Below are positions 1 to 4,850 of a stretch of 23,240 bases of DNA, in pieces. Origin of the DNA: a virus; IMG/VR virus record IMGVR_UViG_3300042691_002404, positions 1 through 23,240 of that record; one strand, written 5' to 3'. Below the pieces are notes generated by a model. The model was not told where the DNA came from and ran no database searches. It was given only the letters and a program-made list of their open reading frames with translations. Both the position numbers and the translations under genes were made by a program. Every line of letters begins with the position of its first letter. The stretch's first letter is position 1.

Positions 1-30
1 TTTGTTTTTAATTTAAACCTTTTATTTTTG
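1..30 (+). promoter_or_regulatory. Bacteroidota-type promoter for the first gene
   Basis: A -33 TTTG (1-4) is followed after 18 bases by a perfect -7 TAnnTTTG box, TATTTTTG (23-30). The bases before the -7 box, CCTTTTATTTTT, match the promoters at 12316-12346 and 17777-17807, so this is a recurring phage promoter type. A start site near 36 would give a leader of about 24 bases before the ATG at 60. The TTTG lies at the window edge, so sequence further upstream cannot be judged. Confidence 0.7.
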
Positions 31-59
31 GTCTAGTTATTCACTTAAACACTAACCCA

Positions 60-326
60 ATGAATTACGAGCAAGACAATTATTACGACCAAGAAGTGCA
101 ATTTGAGTACGAAGGCAAAACGTACTATTGGCAAGGCGACTACACGGTTACCAACTGGGGCGACGACGAAAGCGAGTACGCGCCAGCATATGGCGAGGTT
201 GAGGTATCGATTGACCACACGGCCAGCCTTTCGTACAACGACGAAACAACCGACGAAGTAATTGAGGTAAAGCCAAGGCCAAGTTTATTGGCAGAATTAG
301 AAATTGAAATTGAACGAAACCTTTAA
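60..326 (+). CDS. Small acidic hypothetical protein (88 aa)
   Basis: I do not recognise this protein. It is 88 residues long, strongly acidic, and rich in Tyr, Glu and Asp (for example NYYDQEVQFEYEGKTYYWQG near the N-terminus). The alternation of aromatic and charged residues in the first 60 residues suggests a small beta-rich fold, and the C-terminus (LLAELEIEIERNL) looks helical. It has no signal peptide or membrane segment. The ATG at 60 is the first in frame after the promoter at 1-30, and the next gene starts 12 bases after its stop, so it is probably the first gene of the recombination operon. An acidic phage early protein could be a DNA mimic, but nothing here shows that. Confidence 0.7.
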   Translation: MNYEQDNYYDQEVQFEYEGKTYYWQGDYTVTNWGDDESEYAPAYGEVEVSIDHTASLSYNDETTDEVIEVKPRPSLLAELEIEIERNL

Positions 327-338
327 AACTAAACACCT

Positions 339-881
339 ATGAAAGAATTAGTAAAAATCCAGGCGGAATTGAAAGCGCCTAAGAATCAATTTAACTCTTT
401 TGGAAAGTATAAATACCGATCTTGCGAGGATATCCTAGAGGCCGTTAAACCTTTGCTGCTAAAGTACGAATGCACGCTAACACTACACGACGAAGTTAAA
501 GAAGTCGGCGGCTTGGTATTTATCGAGGCAACGGCCAGCATTCAGAAAGATTTGGAAGGCCGCACGGTTACCGCTCAGGCTGGAATTGATATCAACCGCA
601 AAGGTATGGACGTGGGGCAGTCATTTGGTGCGTCAAGCAGTTATGCGCGGAAATATGCACTCTCGGGCCTCCTTTTAATCGAAGATAGCCACTTGGACCC
701 AGACGCAAGTAATGACCACACGCCAAAGCAACCGATTAAGGTAGCGCCAACCGAGGAGCAATTTGCTTACATCGTTCGCTATTTAAATGGAACGGACGCA
801 CAACGCAAACAAGCGCTTGAGGCAATGGCAAAGTACAATTTTAACAGAGATCAGCAAGACACTTTAGACGGACTTATTTAA
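339..881 (+). CDS. erf: ERF family single-strand DNA annealing protein
   Basis: This is an ERF superfamily recombinase, like the P22 Erf protein, which anneals complementary single strands during phage recombination and genome circularisation. The family core is clear: the N-terminal KNQFNSFGKYKYRSCEDILEAV (about residues 15-36) and the hallmark glycine/serine stretch GQSFGASSSYARKYALSGLLLI (about 93-114), followed by the acidic DSHLDPDAS. At 180 residues it is a typical length, with a variable, probably DNA-binding or protein-binding C-terminal part. The ATG at 339 is preceded by AAACACCT, a context also seen before the gene at 2133. Its stop overlaps the next start (TAATG), pointing to translational coupling with the Gp157-like gene, a usual partner of phage annealing proteins. 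Confidence 0.92.
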   Translation: MKELVKIQAELKAPKNQFNSFGKYKYRSCEDILEAVKPLLLKYECTLTLHDEVKEVGGLVFIEATASIQKDLEGRTVTAQAGIDINRKGMDVGQSFGASSSYARKYALSGLLLIEDSHLDPDASNDHTPKQPIKVAPTEEQFAYIVRYLNGTDAQRKQALEAMAKYNFNRDQQDTLDGLI

Positions 882-1366
882 TGGCAAATTTATACGAAAT
901 AACAAGGGACGCGCTAGAGTTGGCGTCCCTACTTGAGACCGAGGAACTAACGCCAGAATTAGAGCAAGCGTTAGTAATTAATCAAGAGCAATTGCAAGTA
1001 AAGGCTGGCAACTATGCCAAGGTAATCGCTAACATCCAGAGCGATGCAGACGCAATCGACAACGAAATTAAGCGTTTAAAGGTAATGAAAGAAAGCAAAG
1101 AGCGAGCAATTGACCGGTTAAAAAGCGCGGTTAAAAACGCAATGCTGGTAAGCAACATCGAAAAGATAGAGTCGCCTTTATTTAAACTAAGCATTCGCAA
1201 AAGCGAGGCGGTCGAAGTTCAAATTGTTGAGGCTTTGCCAGGCGCTTTTATAAACGTTAAAAACGTGGTTACCGCTGACAAGGTAGCAATTAAAGAAGCC
1301 ATCAAGCGAGGCGAATACGTTACTGGCGCCAGATTAATTGAAAACTTTAACCTCCAAATAAAATGA
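881..1366 (+). CDS. Siphovirus Gp157-like protein
   Basis: This protein resembles the Siphovirus Gp157 family, originally linked to phage resistance in Streptococcus thermophilus and usually found beside annealing proteins and SSB genes. The pattern is diagnostic: an N-terminal helix with MANLYEITRDALELASLL, a long charged coiled coil (about residues 40-95, including DADAIDNEIKRLKVMKESK), and a beta-rich C-terminus with KIESPLFKLSIRKSEAVEV followed by an ADKVAIKEAIKRGEYVTGARL helix. At 161 residues it is of normal length. It starts in the stop of the ERF gene and overlaps the next gene by 4 bases. Its exact biochemical role is not established; an accessory role in recombination is inferred from position. 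Confidence 0.87.
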   Translation: MANLYEITRDALELASLLETEELTPELEQALVINQEQLQVKAGNYAKVIANIQSDADAIDNEIKRLKVMKESKERAIDRLKSAVKNAMLVSNIEKIESPLFKLSIRKSEAVEVQIVEALPGAFINVKNVVTADKVAIKEAIKRGEYVTGARLIENFNLQIK

Positions 1367-1566
1367 AACAAACTGCAGTCGATTGGCTATTTGAACAACT
1401 ATGGGAAAAGCCAAAAGATAAATTCGAATGGAATAGTATTTTAAAAAAAGCAAAAGAATACGAAAAAAAACAAGTAAAACACGCTTTCGAAATTGGTTTT
1501 ATTTCTAATTCCTTAGGATGGGATTTTATAAAAGTTTTTAACAGATATTTTAAACAAAACTTCTAA
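1363..1566 (+). CDS. Hypothetical protein (67 aa)
   Basis: This is a small basic protein with an N-terminal MKQTAVDWLFEQLWEKP and a Lys/Glu-rich middle (KKAKEYEKKQVKHAFEIGF). Short proteins beginning KQTAVxWL with a KAKEMEK-type helix are, from memory, common and uncharacterised in Bacteroidota phages and flavobacteria. It is probably all-helical, and no catalytic motif is visible. It overlaps the preceding gene by 4 bases (ATGA), so it is likely translated from the same message. Its base composition is more AT-rich than the two upstream genes. The function is unknown. Confidence 0.75.
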   Translation: MKQTAVDWLFEQLWEKPKDKFEWNSILKKAKEYEKKQVKHAFEIGFISNSLGWDFIKVFNRYFKQNF

Positions 1567-1581
1567 AACAAATTAAATACT

Positions 1582-1600
1582 TAGGGACAATTTGTCCCTA
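1582..1600. promoter_or_regulatory. Perfect 19-base palindrome, possible operator
   Basis: TAGGGACAA, one T, then TTGTCCCTA form a 9-bp perfect inverted repeat around a single central base, in the gap between the genes ending at 1566 and starting at 1624. A one-base loop cannot form as such, so as RNA it would open to a shorter stem of 6-7 bp. No T-run follows immediately, so it does not look like an intrinsic terminator. The symmetry fits a binding site for a dimeric repressor; the XRE protein encoded at 6913 is a possible but unproven candidate. Confidence 0.5.
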
Positions 1601-1623
1601 TAAAAAACTAAAAAATAAGTAAA

Positions 1624-1761
1624 ATGAGATACTTAGGCAAACAAATACAAAGACCTGGAGACCTTGCGCCAAAAGGCGTTAGATCAACTTATCAAACTGA
1701 AAAATTACCTTTTAACGAAACATTTGAGCGTTTATGGCTGCTAACAAATTCGAAAAAGTGA
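1624..1761 (+). CDS. Small hypothetical protein (45 aa)
   Basis: The reading frame begins MRYLGKQIQRPGDLAPKGVR and ends with LWLLTNSKK. It has no recognised domain. It fits a real gene because it fills the gap between neighbours, starts after an A-rich leader (AAAATAAGTAAAATG), and overlaps the next gene by 28 bases, as is usual in this crowded region. The composition (basic, with Gly and Pro) suggests a short nucleic-acid or protein-binding peptide, but this is only a guess. An alternative is that the frame is incidental and the segment is the leader of the 1734 gene. Confidence 0.5.
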   Translation: MRYLGKQIQRPGDLAPKGVRSTYQTEKLPFNETFERLWLLTNSKK

Positions 1762-2075
1762 GCGTAATGGTTCGCGACTTGTATCTAGACGGATACACTA
1801 AAACCAGTATAAGCCAAGCGCTGGGTTTAACTGTCAATCAAGTAGGCTATATACTTTACACGTTGCTAAAACTGCACGTTAAAGCGCCGCGAAAAATGAG
1901 CAGCACAAACCTAGTCGAATCGATGCCTAAACACCTAGTTAACCGAGTAATTACTTTGGCATCGTGGGGATATAATAATAAAGAAATTGCCGAGGACACG
2001 CGCTTGCCTTATAACCGCGTTCACGTTCTGGTCAAAGAGGCAACTCATAAAGATTTAATAAAAAAATTAGTTTAA
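1734..2075 (+). CDS. Protein with two helix-turn-helix-like repeats (113 aa)
   Basis: Two segments look like tandem helix-turn-helix units: about residues 14-41 (LYLDGYTKTSISQALGLT, then VNQVGYIL) and about residues 76-103 (ASWGYNNKEIAEDTRLPYN, then RVHVLVKEA). Each has the short helix, turn, and recognition-helix spacing of sigma-70 region 4 or resolvase-like HTHs, with an I-x-x-x-L/T-x-L-x-x-N-x-V pattern. This suggests DNA binding, either as a small regulator or a terminase-like DNA recognition protein. The ATG at 1734 lies inside the end of the 45-aa gene, so translation is probably coupled. It is followed by a promoter that starts a new unit at about 2115. Confidence 0.7.
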   Translation: MAANKFEKVSVMVRDLYLDGYTKTSISQALGLTVNQVGYILYTLLKLHVKAPRKMSSTNLVESMPKHLVNRVITLASWGYNNKEIAEDTRLPYNRVHVLVKEATHKDLIKKLV

Positions 2076-2079
2076 ATAT

Positions 2080-2109
2080 TTTGCTATTCTTATTTATTGT
2101 TTAGATTTG
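2080..2109 (+). promoter_or_regulatory. Bacteroidota-type promoter
   Basis: TTTG at 2080-2083 and a perfect -7 box TAGATTTG at 2102-2109 are separated by 18 bases, just after the stop of the preceding gene. The predicted start near 2115 gives a short leader before the ATG at 2133. This promoter would drive the row of small genes up to 3343. Confidence 0.7.
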
Positions 2110-2132
2110 CTAAACATTTAACCAAAACACCT

Positions 2133-2234
2133 ATGAAAAAAGCAATTAAGATTACCGGAAAAATCCTTTACACAATTCTAGCCTTTGCGCCAATATTTGC
2201 GCTTGGCTACTTACTAGGACTAAAACTACTTTAA
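2133..2234 (+). CDS. Single-pass membrane mini-protein (33 aa)
   Basis: A 33-residue frame reads MKKAIKITGKILYTILAFAP then IFALGYLLGLKLL. Residues 10-31 are almost entirely hydrophobic and would span the membrane once, with a positively charged N-terminus. It is too short for most gene finders, but it sits 18 bases after a good promoter, has the same AACACCTATG start context as the ERF gene at 339, and its stop lies 4 bases before the next start. Such phage peptides can act on host membrane proteins; the role here is unknown. Confidence 0.6.
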   Translation: MKKAIKITGKILYTILAFAPIFALGYLLGLKLL

Positions 2235-2238
2235 ACCT

Positions 2239-2529
2239 ATGGAAACTTTTAAAATTAAAACCAGACAAGTCGTTAACTCGGAATTTGAGTTACCGCAGTA
2301 TTTTAAAGTTGGGGACCTAAATTTTATTAAGGTATTAAATGAGCAAATGCATTTGCACGTTAGCAAACAAGACTGGCGCGCTGATCTTTACCCAGACATT
2401 AAGTTAAAGCCAAATAGAGTATTGTATTGGTTTGAAACTCACGACTGGACAGAAATAACAGAGGACGAATTTTTAACCGCTTACTTTGAGACTAAATATT
2501 TAATCGAAAAAACCGCTATAATTTTATGA
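2239..2529 (+). CDS. Hypothetical protein (96 aa)
   Basis: I do not recognise a family. The protein is mildly acidic, with alternating hydrophobic residues in the first 70 positions (FKVGDLNFIKVLNEQMHLHV, then DLYPDIKLKPNRVLYWFETH) suggesting beta strands, and an amphipathic C-terminal helix (EDEFLTAYFETKYLIEKTA). No catalytic motif or membrane segment is visible. It follows the membrane mini-gene by 4 bases and overlaps the next HTH gene by 4 bases (ATGA), so it belongs to the same transcript. Confidence 0.7.
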   Translation: METFKIKTRQVVNSEFELPQYFKVGDLNFIKVLNEQMHLHVSKQDWRADLYPDIKLKPNRVLYWFETHDWTEITEDEFLTAYFETKYLIEKTAIIL

Positions 2530-2729
2530 AACCAGAAAGTCAAAACGCACTAATTAAAGGCTGGCTATTAAACGGCTATTCTATTACGCCAATGGAGGCG
2601 CTTAATATGTTTGGTTGTTTCCGCTTATCCGCTCGCATTGCGTGCCTACGCGAGGAAGGTATGGCAGTTGTTACCGATATGGTAACTATTAACGACAAAC
2701 GCGTTGCACGTTACTATTTACAGAAATGA
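2526..2729 (+). CDS. Helix-turn-helix domain protein (67 aa)
   Basis: This is a compact winged-helix/HTH protein. The segment GYSITPMEALNMFGCFRLSA, followed by RIACLREEG, is typical of the small phage and Bacteroidota 'helix-turn-helix domain' (HTH_39-like) family, in which the stretch TPxEALxxFGCFRLxARIxxLR is characteristic. The remainder (VVTDMVTINDKRVARYYLQK) would form the wing. It probably binds DNA as a small regulator or excisionase-like factor. It overlaps both neighbours by 4 bases. The family match is strong, but the target is unknown. Confidence 0.82.
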   Translation: MKPESQNALIKGWLLNGYSITPMEALNMFGCFRLSARIACLREEGMAVVTDMVTINDKRVARYYLQK

Positions 2730-2854
2730 GAAGCAAGTATATTTTAAAGGTTAGCGCTGGAGAGTACCGCGCTGACTCTTTGTTTAAGTTAATTGTGGAG
2801 GTGCTTTCGCATCGTTTTTATCACCTTAGAAAGCACGGCAAATGGATGGATTAA
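2726..2854 (+). CDS. Small hypothetical protein (42 aa)
   Basis: A short frame reads MRSKYILKVSAGEYRADSLF and continues to a basic C-terminus HRFYHLRKHGKWMD. It overlaps the HTH gene by 4 bases (ATGA) and the next gene by 13 bases, so it fits perfectly into a chain of overlapping genes. It is basic, with several aromatic residues. No domain is recognised. It may be a short DNA- or RNA-binding protein. Confidence 0.55.
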   Translation: MRSKYILKVSAGEYRADSLFKLIVEVLSHRFYHLRKHGKWMD

Positions 2855-3216
2855 CAAAAGAGCAAATCGTTCGAGAGTTGCAATTTAGGGCAACTCAGAA
2901 ATATCTAATTTACTTGGCGCTCCAGGAGATTATGCTAGATAATTACGAGGATTGCACGTTTTTAAAGCATTATGACCACGACCTAACTGTAAAGCATAAA
3001 AACATAATTAACTCGTTAAAGCGTAACGCAACGAAAGCGTTTAGATTTCTTGAAGGTTACGACGAAGGCGAAGCGACTATTAAGCAGTTTCACGATTTCG
3101 TAAAACTATTTGAACGCATCCACGAATCTATTGACTTGGGCGGCTCAGTATATACCGATTGTCTGGCAGCCGTTGAACAAATAATAAACAATTATGAGAA
3201 GGCCAGTACTAACTGA
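2842..3216 (+). CDS. Hypothetical helical protein (124 aa)
   Basis: I do not recognise it. The whole sequence has helical periodicity: LTKEQIVRELQFRATQKYLI at the start, then VKHKNIINSLKRNATKAFRF in the middle and QFHDFVKLFERIHESIDLGG further on. It could be a small four-helix bundle. No signal peptide, membrane segment or metal-binding motif is evident. It overlaps the genes on both sides, placing it in the operon driven from 2080. Its location just upstream of the replication module suggests an early function. Confidence 0.7.
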   Translation: MDGLTKEQIVRELQFRATQKYLIYLALQEIMLDNYEDCTFLKHYDHDLTVKHKNIINSLKRNATKAFRFLEGYDEGEATIKQFHDFVKLFERIHESIDLGGSVYTDCLAAVEQIINNYEKASTN

Positions 3217-3343
3217 AGACGAAAAACAATTGATCTTTGAAATGTGGCAAGACAGAACGCCAACCAAGGTAATTGCGATTAAATTAAACAGGACTTACGC
3301 TTGCATTTATTTTCAACTAAAGAAACGCTATTTAGTTGGATAA
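3194..3343 (+). CDS. Small HTH-like protein (49 aa)
   Basis: The frame reads MRRPVLTEDEKQLIFEMWQD, then RTPTKVIAIKLNRTYACIYF and QLKKRYLVG. The pattern, an acidic first helix, then PTKVIAIKLNRTYACIYFQL as a turn plus recognition helix, is that of a sigma-70 region 4 or homeodomain-like HTH. It overlaps the previous gene by 23 bases. Its last codons (GTT GGA TAA) contain the -33 box of the next promoter, so coding and regulatory sequence are shared. A small DNA-binding protein is likely, though the short length limits confidence. Confidence 0.6.
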   Translation: MRRPVLTEDEKQLIFEMWQDRTPTKVIAIKLNRTYACIYFQLKKRYLVG

Positions 3344-3363
3344 TTTTAAAAGCGTTATATTTG
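3336..3363 (+). promoter_or_regulatory. Promoter of the structured RNA / initiator gene
   Basis: TTG (3336-3338) and a perfect -7 box TATATTTG (3356-3363) are 17 bases apart. The element is nearly the same, over 28 bases, as the one at 6869-6896: both begin TTGGATAATT, contain TTAAAAG, and end TTATATTTG. Transcription would start near 3369-3371, exactly at the base of the first stem of the RNA described below. Confidence 0.75.
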
Positions 3364-3370
3364 TTCATCG

Positions 3371-3457
3371 AGTAATTTTTGAGGTGAGAGGCAAAAATTA
3401 TTCCATAGGTTAACTAAACCTAACCCCGGCAGTCTCTCACCTGTTGGGGTTTTTTAT
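3371..3457 (+). ncRNA. Structured RNA with two mutually complementary loops
   Basis: The segment folds into three hairpins. Hairpin 1 pairs 3371-3381 with 3392-3402 (11 pairs, one G-U) around a 10-base loop AGGTGAGAGG. Hairpin 2 pairs 3406-3411 (TAGGTT) with 3417-3422 (AACCTA). Hairpin 3 pairs AACCCC (3422-3427) with GGGGTT (3446-3451) and is followed by a T-run, as in an intrinsic terminator. Its 18-base loop contains CTCTCACCT (3434-3442), the exact complement of AGGTGAGAG (3382-3390) in loop 1, so a 9-10 bp kissing-loop or pseudoknot is possible. The promoter puts the transcript start at the foot of hairpin 1, so an RNA of about 87 bases with its own promoter and terminator is predicted. 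It may be a free small RNA or the attenuating leader of the initiator gene starting at 3463. I know of no named RNA family that it matches. Confidence 0.65.
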
Positions 3458-3460
3458 TTT
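3422..3460 (+). terminator. Terminator-like hairpin directly before the initiator start codon
   Basis: AACCCC (3422-3427) pairs with GGGGTT (3446-3451), followed by six T (3450-3455), an A and four more T. The stem is short (4-6 bp) and the loop long (18 bases), so it is weaker than the terminator at 14313. The ATG of the initiator gene begins only 3 bases after the T-rich stretch, so termination here would silence that gene. This fits attenuation. Confidence 0.55.
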
Positions 3461-3462
3461 CA

Positions 3463-4224
3463 ATGAAAAAAGAAGCGTATTACTTTTCGCACGACGCGAA
3501 CGCCAAAGACGACCCGAAAATACTTCGGCTAAGAATGGAATTAGGCTGGGAAGGTTACGGTCTTTTTTGGGCCTTAATTGAACTGCTAAGAAATGAAAGC
3601 GACCATAGGATGCGAACGCATTGCAAAAGCATTGCATTCGCATTGCAAACGCAAGAAGAAACGATTAAAAAGATTATTAACGACTTTGATTTATTCGTAA
3701 TTGAGGAAGAATATTTTTGGAGCGAAAGCCTTTTAAAACGTATGGAATTGAAAGAGGAACGCTCAGAAAAGGCCCGAGAATCGGCCAAAAAACGCTGGAA
3801 TAAGGATATTGATGCGAACGCAATGCGAACGCATAGCGAACGCAATGCGGATGCAATGCAATTAAAGGAAAGGAAAGGAAAAGAAATAAAAGAAATTAAA
3901 GAAAAAGAAAGTAAAATAAATGAGGATTCACATAATGCAATTTTTCGAGAATTATGGAATAATAGGATTTGGTTGGAAGGTTTAGCAATGACTTGGAAGG
4001 CCGATTTAAAAGAAGTTCAAAACCATTTAAATACCTTTAGGCAAGAATGTATTTTAAAATCCGATTACAAGGAAAACGAGAAACTTGCCAAGGAGCATTT
4101 TTTTAACTGGGTAAAACGAGGCAATCCAATACCTAAACAAGAAAGCAGTAAAGAAAATATTTTTGATAAAATTTACCGCGATATGATGAAAGAAAAAGAG
4201 CAACTAAAACAAAGCGAACAATGA
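3463..4224 (+). CDS. Replication initiator (Lin1244/Lin1753-like, DUF4373, DnaD-like)
   Basis: The N-terminus, AYYFSHDANAKDDPKILRLR then MELGWEGYGLFWALIELLRN, is the signature of the Lin1244/Lin1753-like N-terminal domain (DUF4373) found in phage DnaD-type replication proteins; it is a winged-helix domain (about residues 1-90). A hydrophilic linker follows (SAKKRWNKDIDANAMRTHSE, then Lys/Glu-rich), and then a C-terminal domain with AKEHFFNWVKRGNPIP (about 210-225), usual in the same group. The expected role is origin binding and recruitment of the host helicase through a loader. The gene carries two arrays of 11-bp DNA repeats and an AT-rich purine tract, a probable origin. The gene has no Shine-Dalgarno sequence and starts 3 bases after a terminator-like T-run, so it is probably regulated by the RNA before it. 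The next gene overlaps by 4 bases. Confidence 0.85.
   Translation: MKKEAYYFSHDANAKDDPKILRLRMELGWEGYGLFWALIELLRNESDHRMRTHCKSIAFALQTQEETIKKIINDFDLFVIEEEYFWSESLLKRMELKEERSEKARESAKKRWNKDIDANAMRTHSERNADAMQLKERKGKEIKEIKEKESKINEDSHNAIFRELWNNRIWLEGLAMTWKADLKEVQNHLNTFRQECILKSDYKENEKLAKEHFFNWVKRGNPIPKQESSKENIFDKIYRDMMKEKEQLKQSEQ
3609..3652 (+). repeat. Iteron array 1: four 11-bp direct repeats
   Basis: Four consecutive 11-base units read GATGCGAACGC, ATTGCAAAAGC, ATTGCATTCGC and ATTGCAAACGC (3609, 3620, 3631, 3642). They share the pattern nWTGCnnnnGC, and GCATTGCA recurs three times at exactly 11-base spacing. Eleven is not a multiple of three, so the repetition is in the DNA and not in the protein (RMRTHCKSIAFALQTQ). 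One helical turn per unit fits initiator binding on one face of the helix. Confidence 0.75.
3811..3865 (+). repeat. Iteron array 2: four 11-bp direct repeats plus a degenerate fifth
   Basis: Units GATGCGAACGC (3811), AATGCGAACGC (3822), ATAGCGAACGC (3833) and AATGCGGATGC (3844), then a decayed AATGCAATTAA (3855). The first unit is identical to the first unit of array 1, and the consensus AWTGCRAACGC is shared, in the same orientation, 158 bases downstream. An A/G-rich, AT-rich tract (about 3864-3924) follows directly, as in the lambda origin inside gene O, where iterons are followed by a strand-asymmetric AT-rich unwinding region. Confidence 0.78.
3864..3924 (+). other. AT-rich purine tract, candidate DNA unwinding element
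   Basis: About 60 bases consist almost only of A and G on the + strand, with scattered T and no C, immediately after iteron array 2. It encodes a Lys/Glu-rich linker (KERKGKEIKEIKEKES), so it could simply reflect a charged linker. The position next to the iterons and the strand asymmetry resemble the region opened by the initiator in lambdoid origins. The role is inferred. Confidence 0.5.
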
Positions 4225-4850
4225 AAGCAATAATAGTAAAACACCTAAAAAAGATGGAGTTTGTTTGTGGTCTAAAGCAATTTAAGGAATACAAAGAGCA
4301 AGACGCGACCGAGTTAATTAACTGCCTAAATGATCTATTTAAAAAATTTGGCTGGATGACCGAGGAAAGAGTAGACTACATTTTACAGGCTGGAATGCGG
4401 GGCCAGTACGGCGACTTTTACCACGTTAACGAAAAGACGGTTAACGGCTGGATTAACCAGTATTACCAGCATCACCAAAGCCAAATCGTTATGGAAATCC
4501 AAAACCTCCACAACAAAGACCGAGAACAATCCCCAGAGGAAATTGCGCACTGGAATGAAATCGGAAAGCAGACGTTTAAAGACAACTACCAGCACGCAAA
4601 AGAAACTGGGACTTGCAGACACTTAGCAGAGTGGGGAGTTTATTGGTTTAACCGATTCCAAGAAAAAGGCATTTTAAAACCTTGGTTGTTTAACGTTGAG
4701 GAAATCGAGCAAGACGTTCGCAAAGAATTGCGGTTAACTAGCAGATACGTTGAAGAGTCAACAGTTGGCGCCAAAACAAAAAATAAGATTTGGAAATTGT
4801 TTATTTTGGATTCGATTAAAGAGAATAAAAAACTCGACGAAATTATATGA
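4221..4850 (+). CDS. Hypothetical replication-associated protein (209 aa)
   Basis: I do not recognise a named family. The protein is 209 residues, mostly helical and charged, with many Gln, Glu, His and aromatic residues (AGMRGQYGDFYHVNEKTVNG then WINQYYQHHQSQIVMEIQNL). No Walker motif is visible, so it is not an AAA+ helicase loader of the DnaC type. It overlaps the initiator gene by 4 bases and the methyltransferase gene by 4 bases (ATGA). A gene in this position often encodes a second replisome-organising or helicase-loading protein; I infer a link with replication from position alone. Confidence 0.65.
   Translation: MKAIIVKHLKKMEFVCGLKQFKEYKEQDATELINCLNDLFKKFGWMTEERVDYILQAGMRGQYGDFYHVNEKTVNGWINQYYQHHQSQIVMEIQNLHNKDREQSPEEIAHWNEIGKQTFKDNYQHAKETGTCRHLAEWGVYWFNRFQEKGILKPWLFNVEEIEQDVRKELRLTSRYVEESTVGAKTKNKIWKLFILDSIKENKKLDEII

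Noticed and set aside
3371-3457. Hammerhead ribozyme or a standard riboswitch class for the structured RNA
   Set aside because: The hammerhead core (CTGANGA, GAAA) is absent, and I could not match the layout to preQ1 or other compact classes from memory.
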